Shown: positions 52,987 to 62,203, counted from the stretch's first letter. The stretch: DNA of 64,000 nucleotides from Stenomitos rutilans HA7619-LM2 (GCA_019358945.1 JAHHIE010000025.1:25839-89838); one strand, 5' to 3'. Notes: generated by a model not told the origin, from the sequence alone. Program-made: numbers and translations.

Positions 52987-54654
52987 CTACCAACCCGCTT
53001 CAATCTGCCTCACCGCCGTTAACGCCGAATAACTCACCCCTGCCGTTCCCTCACCGGGATGGGTCGAGTCTCCCACCAACCAGAGATTGCGAATGGGTGT
53101 GCGATTTGCAAAACCAAAGGGGCCAAAGGTGGGTACTCGCTGACCAATGCCGCCGACCACACCTCGATCGCGCCCGGTAAAGTGTGCAAACGTCCGAGGC
53201 GTTGCCGCTTCTACCAGCAAAATCGTCTCGTCATTCAGGTTGAAGAATTGAGATAAACGGGCGATCGCTTCTTCGGTGTACTGCTGCTTCAGCAAGAGGT
53301 AAGAGTTTTGAGTAGCGCTTTGCGCCGCTACGCTAGAGAGTTTTGAGTTTTGAGTTGATGAAGTTGTTAGTTGTTGGTTGTTAGTTGTTAGTAACAAATC
53401 TGCCATGTTTGCTTGCACTCTGACTCCTGACTCCTGACTTCTGACTTCTGACTTCCCATTCCACCAAATTCCCACATCCGTAAACGACGACGCAATAATC
53501 GTTGCCTTTCCCACTGGTGCTCGACCGTCACCGGGACGACTGACCGACACGAAGAGCGAATTATTTTCGCCGATCGACCCTTCGTAGTCATACAAAAATT
53601 GCAGGTGGGGCGGACAGTCTTTGGGAATGGCGTGTTCATCCACACCCAGATACACCACAAACGCACCAGAACTGGGTGGCAGTTTCTCTACCCGCCGCTG
53701 GTAGCCACTTGGAGCCTGGTCACCCAACAGTTGCATCAAGTTTTGTACCGTCACATTTGCCACCACATGATCGGCGGGTTCCGTCCAGCTTTCACCTGTT
53801 TTCTGATTGCGGATCGTTATTCCAGTTGTCTGCCCCCTTTCGGTATGAACCGCTTCAACTGTATGGCGCATGAGCAGTTTGCCACCATCACGCTCCAAAG
53901 CAACAATTAGGCGATCGCTCAACGCCTGCATACTGCCGTGGAGATGGAACAACCCCTGCGGTTCCTGAGAAACCCCTAACGCTGTGGCGGCATAGAGCAA
54001 CGCTGTTTCTTCTGCATCGACCTGGGAGTAAAGCTTGAGTTGCAGATCAAGAAACGTTCTTAGCCGCTGGTTGTCTGCCAAACCGTGGCCGCGAAGGGCA
54101 TCACCTACCGTCGAAAAGGTGTGGGGTAGCGTCAGCAGGGTGTCGGGACGCACCGCCTTAGTTAATTGCCACAAGTCCCACACATTGCGTGGCGGCAATA
54201 CCGGATCACGAGACTGGAACGCCCAACTATAACGAAACAGGTCAGACAACAGTTGCCAGAATGGTTCACTTCCTGGAAACTGCTGCTGACGTTCGGCTTG
54301 CCATCGTTCTGGGTCACGCCATACGCTAATTGGCTCAGTTTCTCCAGGCAAATAAACGGCACAGGCCGGATCGCAATGGGTAGCGGTGGGTAAGTCAATT
54401 TTTAGTTCTGAGAAAATACGGTGATGGATGCCACCTGGTTCCAAACCCGCCACTTGAGTCGCACCCACATCAAAGGTAAACCCCTGCCGCTTGAAGGTCG
54501 AGGCGCAACCACCGGGCACGATTGCTTGATCCAGCACCATCACGGAGTAGCCTCGATGTGCCAATAGCGCGCCTACGGTTAACCCGCCAATGCCTGCACC
54601 AATCACGACCACATGGGGAGAATGAGCGCGATCGTTAGCGGGTTGTCTGAACAT
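52987..54654 (-). CDS. crtD: CrtD-like carotenoid desaturase with in-frame repeat insertion
   Basis: An FAD-dependent phytoene desaturase-family protein. The N-terminal VVVIGAGIGGLTVGALLAHRGYSVMVLD is the FAD site. GGCASTFKRQGFTFDVGATQVAGLEPGG and the C-terminal WLVGDSTHPGEGTAGVSYSALTAVRQIE are family marks. It best fits cyanobacterial C-3',4' desaturase (CrtD), which acts in myxoxanthophyll synthesis; a related CrtO/CRTISO role cannot be excluded. Residues about 399-455 ([13 protein letters not shown], then LLLTTNNQQLTTSSTQNSKLSSVAAQSAT) are not family sequence and come from repeat DNA; family sequence resumes at YTEEAIARLSQFF. Confidence 0.78.
   Translation of the reverse strand: MFRQPANDRAHSPHVVVIGAGIGGLTVGALLAHRGYSVMVLDQAIVPGGCASTFKRQGFTFDVGATQVAGLEPGGIHHRIFSELKIDLPTATHCDPACAVYLPGETEPISVWRDPERWQAERQQQFPGSEPFWQLLSDLFRYSWAFQSRDPVLPPRNVWDLWQLTKAVRPDTLLTLPHTFSTVGDALRGHGLADNQRLRTFLDLQLKLYSQVDAEETALLYAATALGVSQEPQGLFHLHGSMQALSDRLIVALERDGGKLLMRHTVEAVHTERGQTTGITIRNQKTGESWTEPADHVVANVTVQNLMQLLGDQAPSGYQRRVEKLPPSSGAFVVYLGVDEHAIPKDCPPHLQFLYDYEGSIGENNSLFVSVSRPGDGRAPVGKATIIASSFTDVGIWWNGKSEVRSQESGVRVQANMADLLLTTNNQQLTTSSTQNSKLSSVAAQSATQNSYLLLKQQYTEEAIARLSQFFNLNDETILLVEAATPRTFAHFTGRDRGVVGGIGQRVPTFGPFGFANRTPIRNLWLVGDSTHPGEGTAGVSYSALTAVRQIEAGW
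53300..53457. repeat. Compound repeat tract inside the crtD-like gene
   Basis: GTTTTGA units (period 7), then GTTGTTA units, then CTGACTC/CTGACTT units (period 7). A small palindromic repeat near 53310-53335 (TAGCGCTTTGCGCCGCTACGC) interrupts the GTTTTGA run. The whole tract is in frame. Confidence 0.9.
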
Positions 54655-54727
54655 GAACTGATTTACATTTCTTCATATATTCATGTTACCAGTTGTTCCC
54701 TGTCGCAGACTCCGCTTCAACTAAAAA

Positions 54728-55483
54728 TTAGGCGTGCTTGATGATTAGCCCCTGACCCGTCGGCAACTCAAGCACCTTATGGTTTCGTTGCTGCATAAAC
54801 TCCATCTCTGCCAGCATCTGGTTGCGGTTGGATAGCCAACCAAAATCATCAAGGATAATGAATCCTCCTACAGAGACGCGATCGAACAAGTTTTCTAACG
54901 CTAAAATTTCCGCCTGTACCGAATTCATATCGATGTGGAGGTATGAAATTTTCTCTGGTATTGCCTTAGCAAATGAAGCAGGAACAATGCCTTGAATAAT
55001 TTGGACATTTGAATAGGGTAAAAAGGCTTTTTTCACATGAGCCAATAGTGCTTCACTATTGAATGCTTCGTAACGGCTATTACCTGTTCTTTCCTCTTCA
55101 GTAGACGTTTCTTCCGGTAAGCCGTTAAAGGTGTCATAGAGGTAAAAAGTTCTTTCGATGCGTTCAAACTCTAAATACTTACAGATTACGGCTGAAGAAA
55201 ACCCGTGAAAGACTCCACATTCGACAAAATCACCCTCAACCTGTAACGCATTGCTAGCTGCCCACGTCAACACATGCAGTCGCCAGACCAGGCTTTTTTC
55301 CTGAGCTGTTTGAGCCGTTGACATAAAACTGGAATCAAACTTTTCATCCAGGCAAAACGACAGGTTTCTGCCCATTGTGATAAGCATGTCGGCAGCATAC
55401 ACGTGTCCACCGTAAAGTTCGACCATGCAGTCAAGTGCTTGTTTAAAGATTTCTAACCTGTCTGGCTGAATACCATAGAACAT
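54728..55483 (-). CDS. TylF/MycF-like class I SAM methyltransferase
   Basis: A 251-aa protein. The SAM-binding region is DFVECGVFHGFSSAVICKYL and TFYLYDTFNGLPEET. KISYLHIDMNSVQAEILALENLFDRVSVGGFIILDDFGW resembles the metal-binding D...DD site of macrocin O-methyltransferases (TylF). The substrate is probably a sugar or secondary metabolite, unknown here. It stands alone; the start is ATG at 55483. Confidence 0.85.
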   Translation of the reverse strand: MFYGIQPDRLEIFKQALDCMVELYGGHVYAADMLITMGRNLSFCLDEKFDSSFMSTAQTAQEKSLVWRLHVLTWAASNALQVEGDFVECGVFHGFSSAVICKYLEFERIERTFYLYDTFNGLPEETSTEEERTGNSRYEAFNSEALLAHVKKAFLPYSNVQIIQGIVPASFAKAIPEKISYLHIDMNSVQAEILALENLFDRVSVGGFIILDDFGWLSNRNQMLAEMEFMQQRNHKVLELPTGQGLIIKHA

Positions 55484-55740
55484 CGTGATACCTCATTGCA
55501 CCGGCACAGTTCCTTTTAAGCATTCCCTCTGCCTGCACGTGTATACCGTTAAAACCTGTTAACGTTTTAATCGGTAGGTTGTGATTTGTAGTGCTTTTAT
55601 GGCTTACCTGAATCGTTCGTCTCTAAAAAACAAGAATCGATTTGTGTTTGAATCAAAAAAATTCACATTGGTGAATTAGTTGCTGTCAGGTGATTCTAAC
55701 AGATTAAGATAGGTGAAGCTCCTCCATCGAAAGGTCTTGC

Positions 55741-57111
55741 ATGACTTCAACGCTGATCAAAGCTGCGGCTCATAAGCTGAATGCACCCATGTTGCATCGT
55801 CTCTCTAACGGTTTAACGATCGTCGCTGAACAGATGCCCGTTGAAGCGGTTAACCTGGATGTCTGGCTAAATGTCGGTTCTGCGGTTGAAGCAGATGACA
55901 TTAACGGGATGGCGCACTTCTTAGAGCACATGATCTTCAAAGGCACCGCGCAACTTCAGAGTGGTGAATTTGAACGACGCATTGAGCAACGAGGAGCCGT
56001 GACCAACGCGGCTACCAGCCAGGATTATACTCATTACTACATTACAACCGCACCGAAGGATTTTGCAGCACTGGCCCCCTTACAGCTCGATGTCTTACTG
56101 AATGCCAGCATTCCTGATGACGGGTTTGAGCGCGAACGCCAGGTTGTTTTAGAAGAAATTCGACGATCGCACGATAATGCTCGTCGTCGTACCTTTCAGC
56201 ACACGACAGAACTTACGTTCGATCGTCTCCCCTACCGCCGTCAGGTGCTTGGCCCTACTACTGTCGTTGAGCAACTCACCGCGCAGCAAATGCGAGACTT
56301 TCATCAGCAGTGGTATCAACCCCACCTGATGACTGCCGTTGCCGTTGGCAATTTACCTGTCGAGGAGTTGATTCGCATTGTTGAAGAAGGGCTTGCACAA
56401 GCAGGTAGCGGTCAGCCGTCAGCCGTCAGCGGTCAGCAACTAGCGGTCAGCTTTAACTCACAACGCTCTGACGTAACAGCACGCAGTGCTACTCCTCACT
56501 CCTCACCCCTTACTTCTCACTCCTCACACCTCACCCCCGAAGCCCCCTTTCAACATATTGTGCGCCGTGAGTTTATCGACGCTAGTCTCCAGCAAGCGCG
56601 TCTGGTCATGATTTGGCGCGTTCCAGGGCTGAATGATCTGCAACAGACTTACGTGTTAGATGTGCTGGCCTCTGTATTGAGCCACGGGCGAACGACTCGC
56701 TTAGTGCAGGATTTGCGAGAACAGCGGGGACTTGTGTCCAGCATTTCTGCCAGTAACATGACCTATCGCCATCAAGGTGCCTTTTACATTTCGGCGCAAC
56801 TGCCTGTTGAAAATCTCGATCGCGTTGAAGCAGCGATCGTCCAGCACATCTGCACGCTGCAATCTGACCTGATTAGCGAGGTAGAGATTGCCCGTATTCG
56901 GACTCGTGTGGCTAACCATTTCATTTTTGGGAGCGAAACACCGAGCGATCGTGCTGGGCTTTACGGCTACTACCAAACGCTGCTGGGTGACCTCTCGACA
57001 GCCCTTGATTACCCCAAACATATTCAAACACTGGACGCCGAAGCCGTCAGAACCGCTGCTCGTACCTATCTCTCGCCCAAAGCCTATGGTGTTGTTGCCA
57101 TTAAGCCGTGA
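55741..57111 (+). CDS. M16 family zinc peptidase with in-frame repeat insertion
   Basis: The inverted zinc motif H59-x2-E62-H63 (HFLEH, within GMAHFLEHMIFKGT) and the third ligand region ERQVVLEEIRRSHDN are intact. This makes it the catalytic M16B (PqqL/processing-peptidase-like) subunit. The R/Y-type substrate pocket is LRVNL-like in the C-terminal half (LREQRGLVSSISASNM). Residues about 222-268 (SGQPSAVSGQQLAVS, then RSATPHSSPLTSHSSHLTP) lie at the junction of the two domains and are repeat-derived. AAAGG lies about 6 bp before the start. M16 proteins in cyanobacteria often come in pairs, but no partner is present. Confidence 0.9.
   Translation: MTSTLIKAAAHKLNAPMLHRLSNGLTIVAEQMPVEAVNLDVWLNVGSAVEADDINGMAHFLEHMIFKGTAQLQSGEFERRIEQRGAVTNAATSQDYTHYYITTAPKDFAALAPLQLDVLLNASIPDDGFERERQVVLEEIRRSHDNARRRTFQHTTELTFDRLPYRRQVLGPTTVVEQLTAQQMRDFHQQWYQPHLMTAVAVGNLPVEELIRIVEEGLAQAGSGQPSAVSGQQLAVSFNSQRSDVTARSATPHSSPLTSHSSHLTPEAPFQHIVRREFIDASLQQARLVMIWRVPGLNDLQQTYVLDVLASVLSHGRTTRLVQDLREQRGLVSSISASNMTYRHQGAFYISAQLPVENLDRVEAAIVQHICTLQSDLISEVEIARIRTRVANHFIFGSETPSDRAGLYGYYQTLLGDLSTALDYPKHIQTLDAEAVRTAARTYLSPKAYGVVAIKP
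56404..56537. repeat. Compound repeat tract inside the M16 peptidase gene
   Basis: GTCAGCC/GTCAGCG units (period 7) at about 56411-56440, then CTCCTCA and TTCTCAC-type units (period 7) at about 56491-56530. It is translated as a Ser/Gln/Pro/His-rich spacer. Confidence 0.9.
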
Positions 57112-57118
57112 GGAATGC

Positions 57119-57195
57119 TTTGAGTTGTTGGTTTTTAGAAGAAAGCTGACCGCTGATCGCTGATCGCTAAAGAAAGTGTTAGTTGTTAGACCAAA
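57119..57195. repeat. Intergenic heptanucleotide repeat tract
   Basis: GCTGACCGCTGATCGCTGATCGC (period 7) and GTTAGTTGTTAG lie between the M16 and fructosamine kinase genes. The first codons of the longest frame of the next gene also fall in repeat-like DNA (AACCAACAACTA). Confidence 0.85.
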
Positions 57196-57231
57196 ATGGC
57201 TGTTCAACCACTAAAAACCAACAACTACTTT

Positions 57232-58095
57232 ATGTGGAATCACATTGCTGCACACATTAGCCATGTGACGGGAACGCCGCTTGAAGTGAGCGATCGCCGC
57301 TCAGTAGGTGGTGGCTGCATCAATCAGGGTTATCGGCTTTCTGATGGCAACACCACGTATTTTGTCAAGCTCAATCAGGCGTCAAAGCTTGCCATGTTTG
57401 AGGCAGAAGCAGCAGGCTTGCAGCAGATGCAGCAAACGCATACGATTCGGGTTCCGACGCCCATTTGCTATGGTGCTGAAGGTGAAAGTGCCTACATCGT
57501 TCTAGAATGGCTACCGTTGGGGCGAGGAGATGAGCGATCGTGGCAACGGATGGGTCAACAACTCGCCGCCATGCATCAAGCGAAGGTGGCAGATCAATTT
57601 GGGTGGGAGCGCCACAACACGATCGGCTCAACTCCCCAAATCAATACCTGGACAGCGGATTGGACGACTTTTTGGGTGGAGCATCGGCTCGGCCATCAAC
57701 TAAAGCTGGCACAGCGTCGCGGTGGTCATTTTCCACTGCAAAGCCAACTATTAGCAGCAGTCCCGCACCTGTTAGCAGGGTACACACCACAGCTATCGCT
57801 TGTGCATGGCGATTTGTGGTCAGGCAATGCGGCGGTTACTGAGTCTGGAGAACCTGTCATTTTTGATCCAGCAACCTATGTAGGCGATCGTGAAGTTGAT
57901 CTCGCCATGACCGAACTCTTCGGCGGCTTTCCTGCTAGTTTCTATCACGGCTATCGTCAGGTTTTGTCGATCGATGATGGCTATCAGCACCGCAAAACGC
58001 TCTACAACCTTTATCACATTCTCAATCACTTCAATCTCTTTGGCGGAAGCTATGAAGCACAAGCCAATCGCATGATGAGCCAATTACTGAAGTGA
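57232..58095 (+). CDS. Fructosamine kinase family protein
   Basis: Starts preferably at ATG 57232 (MWNHIAAHISHVTG), giving 287 aa, the usual size; ATG at 57196 adds 12 residues from repeat DNA. Family blocks are VGGGCINQGYRLSDGNTTYFVKLN (ATP-binding lysine), the catalytic LVHGDLWSGNA and metal-binding FDPATYVGDREVDLAMTELFGGF. It phosphorylates ketosamines or ribulosamines on glycated proteins, a repair role. Confidence 0.92.
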   Translation: MWNHIAAHISHVTGTPLEVSDRRSVGGGCINQGYRLSDGNTTYFVKLNQASKLAMFEAEAAGLQQMQQTHTIRVPTPICYGAEGESAYIVLEWLPLGRGDERSWQRMGQQLAAMHQAKVADQFGWERHNTIGSTPQINTWTADWTTFWVEHRLGHQLKLAQRRGGHFPLQSQLLAAVPHLLAGYTPQLSLVHGDLWSGNAAVTESGEPVIFDPATYVGDREVDLAMTELFGGFPASFYHGYRQVLSIDDGYQHRKTLYNLYHILNHFNLFGGSYEAQANRMMSQLLK

Positions 58096-58339
58096 GATCT
58101 CGAACAAAAATCTAGAAGTTGATCGCCTTCCAAGGACGCGATCAAAAAAGCAGAGCAATGCTTCAAACGATAGAAAGATTAAAGCTAGGTCAATGCTTTG
58201 AGCAACAAAACTTTCATTCGACCAAGGCTGGAGGAACGATTGAATGAATATAAGCGGCTCTGTTAAAAGACCGTGACCTGCCCCGTTTTAAACACAAAAA
58301 CTAGAGCAGGTCTCTGGCGCAAATTAACTTACAGTTTGG

Positions 58340-58528
58340 TTAGTAACGGGAGCGCTGTCTACGTTGCTTGTGCTTGGCGATCGCCTTACGCTTTTCCTTT
58401 TCTAGTGGCGTTTCAAAGTGCCGCTTTTTCCGCATATCTTGAAAGATTCCTGCCTTAGAAACCTGGCGCTTAAATCGTCGTAGAGCGGATTCAATGCCTT
58501 CGTTCTCACCAACTACGATCTGGGTCAT
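58340..58528 (-). CDS. rpsU: 30S ribosomal protein S21
   Basis: A 62-aa S21: [26 protein letters not shown], then the basic [31 protein letters not shown]. It lies downstream of an RRM-protein gene on the same strand with a terminator between (58689-58734). An rbpA1-rpsU pair with cold-regulated expression is known in Anabaena. Confidence 0.97.
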   Translation of the reverse strand: MTQIVVGENEGIESALRRFKRQVSKAGIFQDMRKKRHFETPLEKEKRKAIAKHKQRRQRSRY

Positions 58529-58688
58529 GCTTATCCTCCAATGGAACAGGTCGCTACAGTGATTGGACGTTAGACCACGGACTGGAGGGAAAGGCTAGAC
58601 AGGTATCAGTGTTCGACCTGTGGCGCGATTATCGTTTAGTCCATACTCATACATTAGTGAGTCTAAAGTCCAATACTAGAGCGTAAAC

Positions 58689-58734
58689 AAAAAGCCCCTG
58701 GCAGAGTGGAGCAGTTGCTTTTCACCTGCCAGAG
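58689..58734 (-). terminator. Rho-independent terminator between RRM gene and rpsU
   Basis: Reading the minus strand, CTCTGGCAG pairs with CTGCCAGGG (nine pairs with one G-T) around a 21-nt loop, and GCTTTTTG follows. It lies about 30 bp after the RRM stop and before rpsU, so rpsU would need read-through or its own promoter. Confidence 0.75.
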
Positions 58735-58765
58735 ACTCTGAAAATTAAGCTTTAAGCATAACGCC

Positions 58766-59077
58766 TTAATAACGGCGACCGCCGCCACCGCCGCCACGGT
58801 TGTTTCCACCCCAGCCACCAGAAGAACCACGCTCTTCACGAGGCTTGGCTTTGTTTACTTTCAGGTCACGTCCCATCCACTCAGCGCCGTCAAGAGCTTC
58901 AATGGCAGCCGCTTCTTCTTCTTCGGTGCCCATTTCTACGAAGGCGAAACCGCGCAGGCGACCAGTCTCGCGATCGGTGGGAAGCTGTACGCGGTTAACA
59001 GTTCCGTACTCTTCAAACGCTTGCTTCAAATCTTCTTGAGTAACCTGGTACGAAAGGTTACCAACGTAAATTGACAT
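58766..59077 (-). CDS. Single-RRM RNA-binding protein, glycine-rich (Rbp type)
   Basis: The start at ATG 59077 ([17 protein letters not shown]) has GGAGA about 8 bp upstream; the frame open to 59134 is leader. RNP2 is IYVGNL and RNP1 is RGFAFVEM, followed by a short Gly-rich tail ([19 protein letters not shown]). This is the cyanobacterial cold-inducible Rbp layout. The long leader, about 145 nt to the next gene upstream, is consistent with post-transcriptional cold control known for rbp genes, though not shown here. Confidence 0.93.
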   Translation of the reverse strand: MSIYVGNLSYQVTQEDLKQAFEEYGTVNRVQLPTDRETGRLRGFAFVEMGTEEEEAAAIEALDGAEWMGRDLKVNKAKPREERGSSGGWGGNNRGGGGGGRRY

Positions 59078-59224
59078 GGAATGTCTCCAAATTTCAGAGT
59101 GTGTGAGAGTTAAATTCGGAGAGACGCTTGTCACGGAACAAAAACGAATTACACAGCCGAAGATAATCCTGTAGGCAAACTATAGCACAGCGGTAAAAAA
59201 CCAGTTGTGCACAGCCTTTGTAGT

Positions 59225-60133
59225 CTATCGCAGAAACGGCAAAGTCAGTTGGGCCACTTCAGCCGCGTACTCTTCGTGTAAGCCCAGCGAACCAGGAAGT
59301 CGCACACTTTGGACATTAGCACAGGCAGCGAGAGCGTCCATTTCAGCTTTAGAGGCAGCAGGCGATTGATCACCAATCAAAACCAGCAAGGGAGTTTTTA
59401 AGCGTTGCAACGGTTGAAGAAACGCTTCACGGGTAGCGACTGGATCTAACCCACCTGTTACGAAAGCCGCAGGCGCAAACCTAGCACCCGGTTGCTGGGT
59501 AATCTGATATTTTTGCTCAATAAAAGCTGGTGTCAGCATGGCAGGGTTTGTATACACGTGCTGACGATACATAAAGCGTAGAAAAGACGGCAGCGTATTG
59601 AGTTTGTAAAGGGTCTGCCCCAACACAGGTGTACCGACCGTTTGCCGGATTGTTGCAAACCAGGGCTGCTGCTTGCCCATCATCGTTGGCAACGGCCCAC
59701 GCCAGGTTGGAGCGACCAGCACCATCTTCGACCAGGGTGCGTCAATCGCGCCTGCTTGCAGCACATAGCCTGCTGCGTGTCCCGCTGCAACCACCGCAAG
59801 GGGATGATCGCATACATCTTGGACAAACGATTGTAAGAGCTGTTGGTAAACTTCAGGCTGGTAGGCGATCGCCGGACGCGCCGAATCGCCAAAGCCTAAC
59901 CAATCTAACGCAATCACTTGAAATTCAGACGCTAAATAGCCTGCTAAACCACCCATTTCGCCACGAGTGGAAACGGTGCTGAAGGCAGGGAGCAGTAGAA
60001 CCTGATGCCCATATCCCCGCGTCTCGTACACGATCGGAAACTCTTGCCCCCGAAAGCTCCATTGATAGGTGTTTATAGTCCCACCCATACGGGCAGGCTG
60101 CACATGGGCAGCGCTAAGCGTTGAGTACGTCAT
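59225..60133 (-). CDS. Alpha/beta hydrolase-fold protein lacking the nucleophile serine
   Basis: A 302-aa alpha/beta hydrolase. VLLLPAFSTVSTRGEMGGLA is the oxyanion region, VIALDWLGFGDSARP the second conserved block, and LGLHEEYAAEVA carries the catalytic-type histidine. The nucleophile elbow reads VVAAGHAAGYVL: the expected G-H-S-A-G is G-H-A-A-G, and the codon is clearly GCA. It may be an inactive fold or bind a ligand. In relatives of this kind, chlorophyll-pathway-associated hydrolases occur, but no link is visible. Confidence 0.82.
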   Translation of the reverse strand: MTYSTLSAAHVQPARMGGTINTYQWSFRGQEFPIVYETRGYGHQVLLLPAFSTVSTRGEMGGLAGYLASEFQVIALDWLGFGDSARPAIAYQPEVYQQLLQSFVQDVCDHPLAVVAAGHAAGYVLQAGAIDAPWSKMVLVAPTWRGPLPTMMGKQQPWFATIRQTVGTPVLGQTLYKLNTLPSFLRFMYRQHVYTNPAMLTPAFIEQKYQITQQPGARFAPAAFVTGGLDPVATREAFLQPLQRLKTPLLVLIGDQSPAASKAEMDALAACANVQSVRLPGSLGLHEEYAAEVAQLTLPFLR

Positions 60134-60271
60134 CTTAACTAGGCGCAGTATGACTGGTTAATCAATAGTCTATGGTAGTCTTCATGCCGTTAAACAGGCT
60201 AAAACGAGGCGTTGTCAAATAAGGGCTGCGGTCACCAAAGTAGCGGCTATGCAGCAGCGTGATTGCCGAAG

Positions 60272-60457
60272 CTACAGCGGCAGTGCCTCGCAAATTGGCT
60301 CCTCATGTTGGTGGCTCATTGCTTGATCAGCTGTAGTGAAAGACGTTTCAGATTCCTGTAGAAGAATTTCAATGACAAATTTAGTTCCTTGTCCAGGTGT
60401 TGACTAGCAATACAAGCGACCTTTGTGCCGCTCGGTAATAGTTTGATAGCTTAAAGC
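60272..60457 (-). pseudogene. Remnant of a histidine kinase ATPase domain
   Basis: On the minus strand the frame reads ALSYQTITERHKGRLYC, then a TAG stop, then STPGQGTKFVIEILLQESET. This is the end of a histidine-kinase HATPase domain (usual form SYQIITEKHxGxLxxxSTPGQGTEFxIEIP). Only the last ~40 residues and a short tail to a stop at 60272 remain. The upstream kinase domain is gone, and a TGA precedes the fragment. Confidence 0.75.
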
Positions 60458-60540
60458 TCAAGCCTTAATCTCCCCTAGGCAGTGCTTTAAAACTTCAATC
60501 GTTTCATTGCTGATAGCTTCTGCCCCCTTTTCTTGTATGC

Positions 60541-60718
60541 CCAAAGGGCTTTAAGTCACCCAGCATGGGGAGCTTTGAAGCTGGTTTGTAAGCCCCAAAA
60601 TTTGGGGTTGGGGGCTTCCGAGGGTTTTAAAACATGCCCTAACCCCTTAGAAAGAGAGGAACCTCTGAAGCCTCCTCTTTAAAGAGGTTGAGGGATCTTT
60701 TCTGCATAAGTCCTGATA
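60541..60718. repeat. Degenerate repeat-rich region, possible third MITE relative
   Basis: It contains CCCCAAAATTTGGGG, CCTCTTTAAAGAGG (perfect 14-bp palindrome) and ends TCTGCATAAGTCCTGATAA, like the GCGTAAGTCCTAA end of the MITE at 62331-62441. The other end is unclear. No gene is visible in the rest of the 60458-60752 interval. Confidence 0.5.
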
Positions 60719-60752
60719 ATGTACAAATCGACCCAAGCAGGTTTCCCACTAA

Positions 60753-62081
60753 TTACTGTCCACCCAGCAACGTTTGCCACAGCAACCAAACGTTCAGCCC
60801 TGCAATTAAGATCCCGATCGCCCAGGCGATCGCGTTGAGCCAGCGAGGGCTAACAAACGTTCCCATTAAGGCCATGTTGCCAGTAAACAGCACCAGTGGA
60901 AAGATCGCAAAGGGAAGCTGGAGACTGAGAATGACCTGACTAAGTACCAGCATTTTGCCGATGCCTGGTTCGCCAAACCAGAGAATGCCTCCAAGGGCGG
61001 GGACGATCGCCAGTCCACGAGTCAGCAACCGTCGCTGCCAGCAGGGAATCCGCAGATCCAAAAAGCCTTCCATAATAATTTGCCCTGCCAGGGTGCCAGT
61101 CAGCGTTGAGCTTTGTCCCGATGCCAGCAGTGCCAGCCCAAATAAGATGCTGGCTGCTCCAGTGCCCAGTAAAGGGGCAAGTAAACGGTAGGCATCTTGA
61201 ATTTCGCCCACGTCTTGATTGCCCGAAAAATGAAACGTTGCGGCTGCGACAATGAGAATGGCTGAGTTAATGAAGAGAGCCGCAGAGAGTGCCAGGGTCG
61301 AATCGAGCGTGGCATAGCGAATGGCATCCTGCTGCTTTTGTGGCGTATGCTCCCAGGCGCGCGTTTGCACGATCGACGAATGAAGATACAGATTGTGCGG
61401 CATCACGGTAGCGCCCAGGATGCTAATGGCAATGTACAGTTTCTCTGGTTTTTGCAGAATGTCCAGTTGCGGCAGATAGCCCTGCGCTACAGCACTCCAA
61501 TCAGGTTTTGCCAACAAAATTTCTGCTAGAAAGCAAAGCCCAATCGTACTAATGAGTCCCAGGACGAGTGCTTCTAGCCAGCGAAACCCTTTGCCTTGAA
61601 GAAGCAGCACAACCATGACATCCAGCCCTGTAAGGCAAACGCCCCAGACCAACGGCAGACGAAAGAGCAGATTGAGCGCCAGGGCACTCCCCAATATTTC
61701 TGCCAGGTCAGTGGCGATAATGGCAATTTCGGCAAAGCACCAGAGCAACAGGTTCACCGGACGGCTAAACGATTGCCGACAAAGTTGCGCCAGGTCTCTA
61801 CCTGTAACTAAGCCCAAACGTACACATAGGGCTTGGAGGACGATCGCCATCAGATTTGACAGCAAAATCACCGTCAGCAAGCTATAACCAAACCGGGAGC
61901 CACCTTCAATATCGGTTGCCCAGTTACCTGGATCCATATAGCCCACAGAGACTAAAAGCCCTGGCCCAATAAAGGTAAGCAGCTTGCGCCATTGGTTTCC
62001 GGTTTCTGGCACAGCGACAGCGCCCTGCACCTCTGATGGGCAGAAGGGGGCCGTTGGTCGATCAGGCAGTTTCCACTGCAT
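60753..62081 (-). CDS. mntH: Nramp-family divalent metal (Mn2+) transporter
   Basis: An inner-membrane proton-coupled Mn2+/Fe2+ importer with about 11 helices. The TM1 metal site SVGYMDPGNWATDIEGGSRFGYSLL (DPGN) and the TM6 site GATVMPHNLYLHSSIVQTR (MPH) are intact. ASGQSSTLTGTLAGQIIMEGFL is another family block. At 442 aa it is complete. No metal-responsive regulator gene is adjacent. Confidence 0.95.
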   Translation of the reverse strand: MQWKLPDRPTAPFCPSEVQGAVAVPETGNQWRKLLTFIGPGLLVSVGYMDPGNWATDIEGGSRFGYSLLTVILLSNLMAIVLQALCVRLGLVTGRDLAQLCRQSFSRPVNLLLWCFAEIAIIATDLAEILGSALALNLLFRLPLVWGVCLTGLDVMVVLLLQGKGFRWLEALVLGLISTIGLCFLAEILLAKPDWSAVAQGYLPQLDILQKPEKLYIAISILGATVMPHNLYLHSSIVQTRAWEHTPQKQQDAIRYATLDSTLALSAALFINSAILIVAAATFHFSGNQDVGEIQDAYRLLAPLLGTGAASILFGLALLASGQSSTLTGTLAGQIIMEGFLDLRIPCWQRRLLTRGLAIVPALGGILWFGEPGIGKMLVLSQVILSLQLPFAIFPLVLFTGNMALMGTFVSPRWLNAIAWAIGILIAGLNVWLLWQTLLGGQ

Positions 62082-62203
62082 TATGGTGTGATCGCTCCCT
62101 CAATCGTAAAAAGCCATCCATCCAGTATTGCCCATCCCGCGATCGTTCTGACGTAAGCCAATACTCTGACCAGTAAGCTTTAACGAGCAGCCATCAGCGT
62201 AGA

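Noticed and set aside
56461..56537. CTCCTCACACC-type motif resembling the Yfr1 small RNA core.
   Set aside because: It is part of a heptamer repeat within the M16 gene and lacks the Yfr1 hairpins.
60458..60540. Minus-strand stretch reading AEAISNETIEVLKHCLGEIKA before a stop, considered as a second gene remnant.
   Set aside because: It looks like a protein C-terminus, but is too short to name and has no upstream frame.
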